Below, in pieces: positions 7,062-10,045 of a DNA stretch of 10,045 nucleotides. The position numbers and the translations under genes are program-made. The notes beneath the pieces are model-generated. The model was not told where the DNA came from. It saw only the letters and a program-made list of their open reading frames with translations, and ran no database searches. Numbering within the stretch: the stretch's first letter is position 1; the number at the start of each line of letters is the position of its first letter. The DNA is from DASWHD01 sp036393335. GTDB taxonomy: Bacteria; CG2-30-53-67; CG2-30-70-394. Location: NCBI GenBank assembly GCA_036393335.1, contig DASWHD010000075.1, positions 1 through 10,045 of the forward strand, written 5' to 3'.

Positions 7062-7559
7062 TCACGGCGCGGCCGGCCCCGGGGGACCGTTGAAGCCGGC
7101 GATAAATAGGGTGAAGTCCGGACCCCCGACGAAGCCGTCGCCGTTCATGTCCGCCGCCTGGCAGGTGGGATCCTCACCGGCGGGGGCGTTGAAGCAGCCG
7201 ATGAACAGGGTGTAGTCGGGCCCGCCGCAGAAGTCGTCCTGGTTGAAATCGCAGTCACATGCATTGCCGATGCCGTCGCCATCCACATCGAGTTGACTGG
7301 CATTGGCGTCCAGGGTGCAGTTATCCGTGGCGTCCGAGACCCCGTCGCCGTCGCTGTCGGCGCTGGCGGCGGTCGACGCCCGCGCCGTGATGTTCCCCAC
7401 CTCGTCGTAGGCATATCCCACCTCCGCGCCATCCGAGCGGGCGACGCTCTCCAGGCGGTTGAGGTCGTCATAGGCGTAGTCGAGGACCACCGCCGCCTGG
7501 GCCGCGGCCACCCACCAGCCCGACCCCACGAGCAACAAAACTCCCCAAAACGCTTTCAT
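7062..7559 (-). CDS. small secreted protein: two YD-type repeats followed by TSP3/dockerin-like calcium loops
   Basis: I do not recognise a named family for this 165-residue protein. Residues 1-22 form a signal peptide ending near AAAQA. Residues 26-60 carry two YD/RHS-type repeats, YAYDDLNRLESV and YAYDEVGNITAR. Residues 68-102 carry thrombospondin type 3-like Asp-rich loops, DSDGDGVSDATDNC and DVDGDGIGNACDC. Residues 103-158 carry two dockerin-like loops, DFNQDDFCGGPDYTLFI and DMNGDGFVGGPDFTLFI, each with D-x-N-x-D spacing and a second Asp at position 12. The ATG at 7557-7559 has GGGAGG at 7564-7569. It starts 10 bases after the TPR lipoprotein stop, so the two are probably co-translated. 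Calcium binding and extracellular location are inferred. It may be a shortened descendant of a longer YD-repeat protein, or a real small chimera. Confidence 0.75.
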   Translation of the reverse strand: MKAFWGVLLLVGSGWWVAAAQAAVVLDYAYDDLNRLESVARSDGAEVGYAYDEVGNITARASTAASADSDGDGVSDATDNCTLDANASQLDVDGDGIGNACDCDFNQDDFCGGPDYTLFIGCFNAPAGEDPTCQAADMNGDGFVGGPDFTLFIAGFNGPPGPAAP

Positions 7560-7563
7560 GGTG

Positions 7564-7569
7564 CCTCCC
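7564..7569 (-). promoter_or_regulatory. ribosome binding site fixing the start of the small secreted protein
   Basis: GGGAGG immediately follows the TAA stop (7570-7572) of the lipoprotein gene and lies four bases before the ATG at 7557-7559. This favours the 165-residue form with a clean signal peptide over a GTG or upstream start inside the previous gene, and suggests translational coupling. Confidence 0.75.
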
Positions 7570-9780
7570 TTACCCTTCGTGTCCCGGCGCCACCGCGCCC
7601 GGGTGGTTGCCATTCACCGCCGCGACAAACCGCGGATCGGCCCGGTAGCCGAGGGCGATCGCCCGGTTGCAGTGGTCCGCCGCCGCCGCAAGGTCCTTGG
7701 CGGCGTAATAGGTCAAGGCCAAGTTGTAGTGGGCGAGCGCCAGGCTCGGGTCGAGGTCGATGGCCCGCCGCAGTTCGGGGATCGCCTCCGCGAGCCGCTG
7801 CGCCCGGTAGTAGCTGTAGCCCAGGTCGTTGTGAGCCACCGGGTCATCGGGCTTGAGCTCCACCGCGGTCCGCAACGAGCGGATGGCGCGCTCGTATTCT
7901 CCCTGCGCACCGTAAGTGACGCCCAGGCTCCGGTGGGCCAGATACCAACGCGGCTCGATCGCGATCGCGTTCTGGAAGGCATCAATCGCCCCCGGCAGGT
8001 CACCCAGGGCCTTGAGAGCGCTGCCGAGGTGGTAGTGGGCTGCAAGCCGGTTCGGGCTAAGGGCGATCGCCTCGCGATACGCCACCGCAGCCTCCTCAAG
8101 CCGTCTCTCCTCCCACAGGACATGGCCACGCTTCAGCTCCGCCTCTCCCGCCTGAGGGTTGGCTGCCACCCGTTCCTTGTAGGCCGCTAGCCACTGCCGG
8201 CATTCAGCACAGTACTCGCTCGGCTTGGCGTCGTGCTCGAGCACGGAGTGGGGATAGGCCCGCACGCAGGTGGGGTTCTGGCACCGGGGATGGCCGAGAA
8301 GAAACATCACGCTGGAGAGCGCCTGCTTTACCGTCCGTTCGACCACCCGCGGCCGGTCTTGCCGCTCATGCGGAGCGTGAGCGACAAACCGGGCGTAGGA
8401 GATGACGCCGTACCGTGGCGCCGCGGAGCCAAAGAGAAAGCCGATGTCGTTGTCGTAGAGGTCCTGCTCCGTGATCGCCAGGACCCCCCGGTGGGCCTTG
8501 GAAGGCTCCAGGGGCATGTGATAGCGCAGCGCCCAGATGAGCCGGCTGACATCGTATTGCACGTGCTCCCGCGCCGTGCGGAGGTCGGCATCGAATTGCC
8601 GCTGGGCCTCTGCACCGTCCGCCCCCATCTTGCCCAGGGCCAGGCGGATGAGTCGCGCCTGGTTGGCCTCCGCCGCGAGGTCGCCCTCTTCGAGACCGAG
8701 CTCCGCTCGCAACGACTCGACCTGGGTCGCGGTGAAGTGCTGGTCCAGCCGCTCGCGGAAGTCCGCAAGGTAGCGCTGCGCCCACGTCCGGTCCGGCTCC
8801 CCCAGGGCCATCTTCCGGTCGGCGATCTCAAAAGCGATCCCAGTCCGTTCCTGCAGCACATCACGGACCTCGCGCAGCAACCGATCAGTCGGCTCGCCTA
8901 GCGGGACGAGGGTGATCGCGAGGTTGGGCGTTGTCGCGACTGGTTGGGCCGCCGGCGTGGGTTTCTCGCCCAGGGCGGCAAGCAACCCCTCCGCCTCGCC
9001 GATCAGCCCCTCCTCCTCCGCCCGCCCCTGCACCAGCCGCGCCTTGTCTGCCGCACCCTTGTCGTCTCCCGCATCCCGCAAGAGGGTCGCCAACCGTAGC
9101 TGCGCCGCGAGATTGCCGGCGTCCACCCCCAGCGCCCGCCGGTAGAGGCGAATCGCCTCGTCGATCGCCCCCTCCTCCGCCCGGACCTGCGCCAGGGCGA
9201 AGACCGCCTCCACCCCCTCACGCAGGTGGATCTCATCCCCCGCCAGCAGCGCTCCGACCCGCTCTTCGAGGGTCGCCGACGATGCCTCTGCAATGGCGGC
9301 CTCCGGCTCGCTCGGCCGGGAGCCGGCCTCCAGCACCGGCGAGGCCACGTGAAACGCCGCGATCTCCCACTCCCCTCCGCGCCGGACGAGGAGTGCGGTG
9401 ATGGTGGCGTCACCGTTCTCGAAGGTGGCCGCCGCAAGGTACCGGGCGGTGACCACCATCCCCTCCTGGGTGTTCAAACTCACCGTCGCCGCGCCCTCGG
9501 AACCCCTGTACTCCGTGAGCCGGCCCAGCCGCCGGTAGGCGAAAAACAGGTCGTCGAGCGGCTCCCGACTGGCGTGGCTCCGCAGCTCCTCGTTGCCCCG
9601 CTTCACCAGCTCGTTCACCTCCCACTCCCCGACCACCGCCGGAATCGCCGTGTCCACGAACGCCTGGCTCTCCTTGTCCAGATGCTCACCCCAGAGGCGT
9701 ACCAGGGAGCAGCCAGGAAGGGCTGCCGCCAAGATCACGACGCCAAGCACGCGATGTAGACCGGCCGTTCTCACTGCCAT
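7570..9780 (-). CDS. lipoprotein with TPR repeats and a catalytically degenerate archaemetzincin (M54-like) domain
   Basis: This is a 736-residue exported protein. The signal sequence ends in a lipobox, ALPGC, with lipidated Cys24 followed by Ser, which suits the outer membrane. Residues 36-148 resemble a small NTF2/DUF4019-like fold. Residues 165-265 are helical, with TPR-like repeats. Residues 286-540 match archaemetzincins: a start like ITLVPLGEP, QYD (408-410), GVLAITEQDLYDNDIGFLFG (432-451) and GVISYARF (458-465). Where M54 enzymes have HExxHxxGxxHC, this protein has SSVMFLLGHPRC (489-500), so three His and the Glu are lost while Gly496 and Cys500 remain. The structural zinc cysteines C500, C505, C524 and C527 and the D-A-K motif (517-519) are kept. 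Five clear TPRs fill 545-712. The start is the ATG at 9780, or possibly a GTG at residue 3. Peptidase activity is unlikely; a binding or scaffold role is inferred. Confidence 0.85.
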   Translation of the reverse strand: MAVRTAGLHRVLGVVILAAALPGCSLVRLWGEHLDKESQAFVDTAIPAVVGEWEVNELVKRGNEELRSHASREPLDDLFFAYRRLGRLTEYRGSEGAATVSLNTQEGMVVTARYLAAATFENGDATITALLVRRGGEWEIAAFHVASPVLEAGSRPSEPEAAIAEASSATLEERVGALLAGDEIHLREGVEAVFALAQVRAEEGAIDEAIRLYRRALGVDAGNLAAQLRLATLLRDAGDDKGAADKARLVQGRAEEEGLIGEAEGLLAALGEKPTPAAQPVATTPNLAITLVPLGEPTDRLLREVRDVLQERTGIAFEIADRKMALGEPDRTWAQRYLADFRERLDQHFTATQVESLRAELGLEEGDLAAEANQARLIRLALGKMGADGAEAQRQFDADLRTAREHVQYDVSRLIWALRYHMPLEPSKAHRGVLAITEQDLYDNDIGFLFGSAAPRYGVISYARFVAHAPHERQDRPRVVERTVKQALSSVMFLLGHPRCQNPTCVRAYPHSVLEHDAKPSEYCAECRQWLAAYKERVAANPQAGEAELKRGHVLWEERRLEEAAVAYREAIALSPNRLAAHYHLGSALKALGDLPGAIDAFQNAIAIEPRWYLAHRSLGVTYGAQGEYERAIRSLRTAVELKPDDPVAHNDLGYSYYRAQRLAEAIPELRRAIDLDPSLALAHYNLALTYYAAKDLAAAADHCNRAIALGYRADPRFVAAVNGNHPGAVAPGHEG
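8161..8925 (-). other. degenerate archaemetzincin-like domain within the TPR lipoprotein
   Basis: This stretch encodes residues 286-540. The family-defining zinc motif aligns without gaps, but all catalytic positions are changed: S489, S490, F493 and R499 in place of His, Glu, His and His. The second, structural zinc site (C-x4-C, then C-x2-C) is intact. Compared with a typical M54 domain there are about 60-80 extra residues between the opening strand and the QYD motif (roughly residues 325-404). The assignment rests on motif spacing read by eye. Confidence 0.7.
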
Positions 9781-9884
9781 CCCCCGCGGGCATCCATCTC
9801 GATCAGGAACGGTCCTTCCCCACGAGACGCATGAAGATCACCATGTCGGTTGAGATGTTCGGCGTAGGACCATGGAGACACATT

Positions 9885-9905
9885 CCCTTCGTGTCCTTCG
9901 TGGTC
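9885..9905. repeat. fragment of a dispersed CTTCGTGTCCTTCGTGG-type intergenic repeat
   Basis: The stretch contains CTTCGTGTCCTTCGTGG, a motif I know as a common dispersed intergenic repeat in environmental bacterial genomes. It has an internal near-repeat CTTCGTG / CTTCGTG. No second arm is evident here, so it may be a remnant. Confidence 0.5.
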
Positions 9906-10025
9906 CCCAAACTTTCGCAGGCAATCGACCCCACCATTCTCACCGCCGACGAACGCGAAGGACGACGCACACCCCTCGTCGTACCTCTGCGCCCCCGGCG
10001 GTAAACGCCCATTACCAGAGGAGCG

Positions 10026-10045
10026 AACCGCGAATGGACGCGAAT
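10026..10045. repeat. left end of a dispersed CGCGAATGGACGCGAAT-type repeat, cut by window edge
   Basis: The last 20 bases contain CGCGAAT twice, in the pattern CGCGAAT-GGA-CGCGAAT. This resembles a widespread intergenic repeat built from similar ~10-base units. It continues beyond the window, so its full structure cannot be seen. Confidence 0.5.

Larger units (their letters stand above)
9781..10045. other. intergenic region with repeat fragments and no supported gene
   Basis: These 265 bases lie upstream of the lipoprotein operon and should hold its promoter, but no convincing -35/-10 pair is visible on the minus strand. A 69-residue open frame on the minus strand (9803-10012) encodes GTTKDTKG, the translation of a dispersed repeat, and is not accepted as a gene. 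A weak 6-bp hairpin pairs 9962-9967 with 9977-9982. Confidence 0.5.

Noticed and set aside
8200..8316. An active archaemetzincin or other zinc protease
   Set aside because: The reverse-strand codons were checked base by base: the catalytic positions are truly Ser, Ser, Phe and Arg, with no frameshift that would restore HExxH.
9803..10012. A possible 69-residue gene on the minus strand
   Set aside because: The frame crosses a dispersed repeat that encodes GTTKDTKG, it has no clear ribosome binding site, and no domain is recognisable.

Overview
This is a GC-rich chromosomal segment from a Gram-negative bacterium. Three things point to Gram-negative: a heptosyltransferase-like GT9 enzyme, an outer-membrane-type lipoprotein, and the dnaE-accA gene order common in Proteobacteria and relatives. 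The DnaE N-terminus keeps most PHP metal ligands, so it resembles mycobacterial, deltaproteobacterial or deep-branching types more than the degenerate E. coli type. A gammaproteobacterium is therefore less likely. The phylum cannot be fixed from this window alone.

Layout. On the minus strand, reading from about 5.7 kb to position 1, lies a housekeeping block: dnaE (replicative polymerase alpha subunit), accA (acetyl-CoA carboxylase, fatty acid synthesis) and rsmA/ksgA (16S rRNA dimethyltransferase, cut by the left edge). accA is flanked on both sides by roughly 180-bp GC-rich hairpin elements. The two copies are inverted relative to each other and end in heptamer repeats of the form GCTGANN. 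A short AT-rich intergenic region (about 5720-5870) separates dnaE from a divergent plus-strand GT9 glycosyltransferase gene.

Between the GT9 gene and the next minus-strand genes, which converge on it, sits a 147-bp palindromic MITE-like element with 19-bp terminal inverted repeats. The right third is a two-gene minus-strand operon. Its first gene encodes a 736-residue lipoprotein with TPR repeats around a domain that looks like an archaemetzincin (peptidase M54). In that domain all three zinc-binding histidines and the catalytic glutamate are replaced, while the structural four-cysteine zinc site is intact. Ten bases downstream is a 165-residue secreted protein joining two YD (RHS-type) repeats to TSP3/dockerin-like calcium-binding loops. 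The last 265 bases hold fragments of dispersed intergenic repeats and no convincing gene.

The most unusual content is the pseudo-archaemetzincin lipoprotein operon. Next come the inverted repeat pair bracketing accA and a natural Asp-to-Asn change at one PHP metal-ligand position in DnaE.
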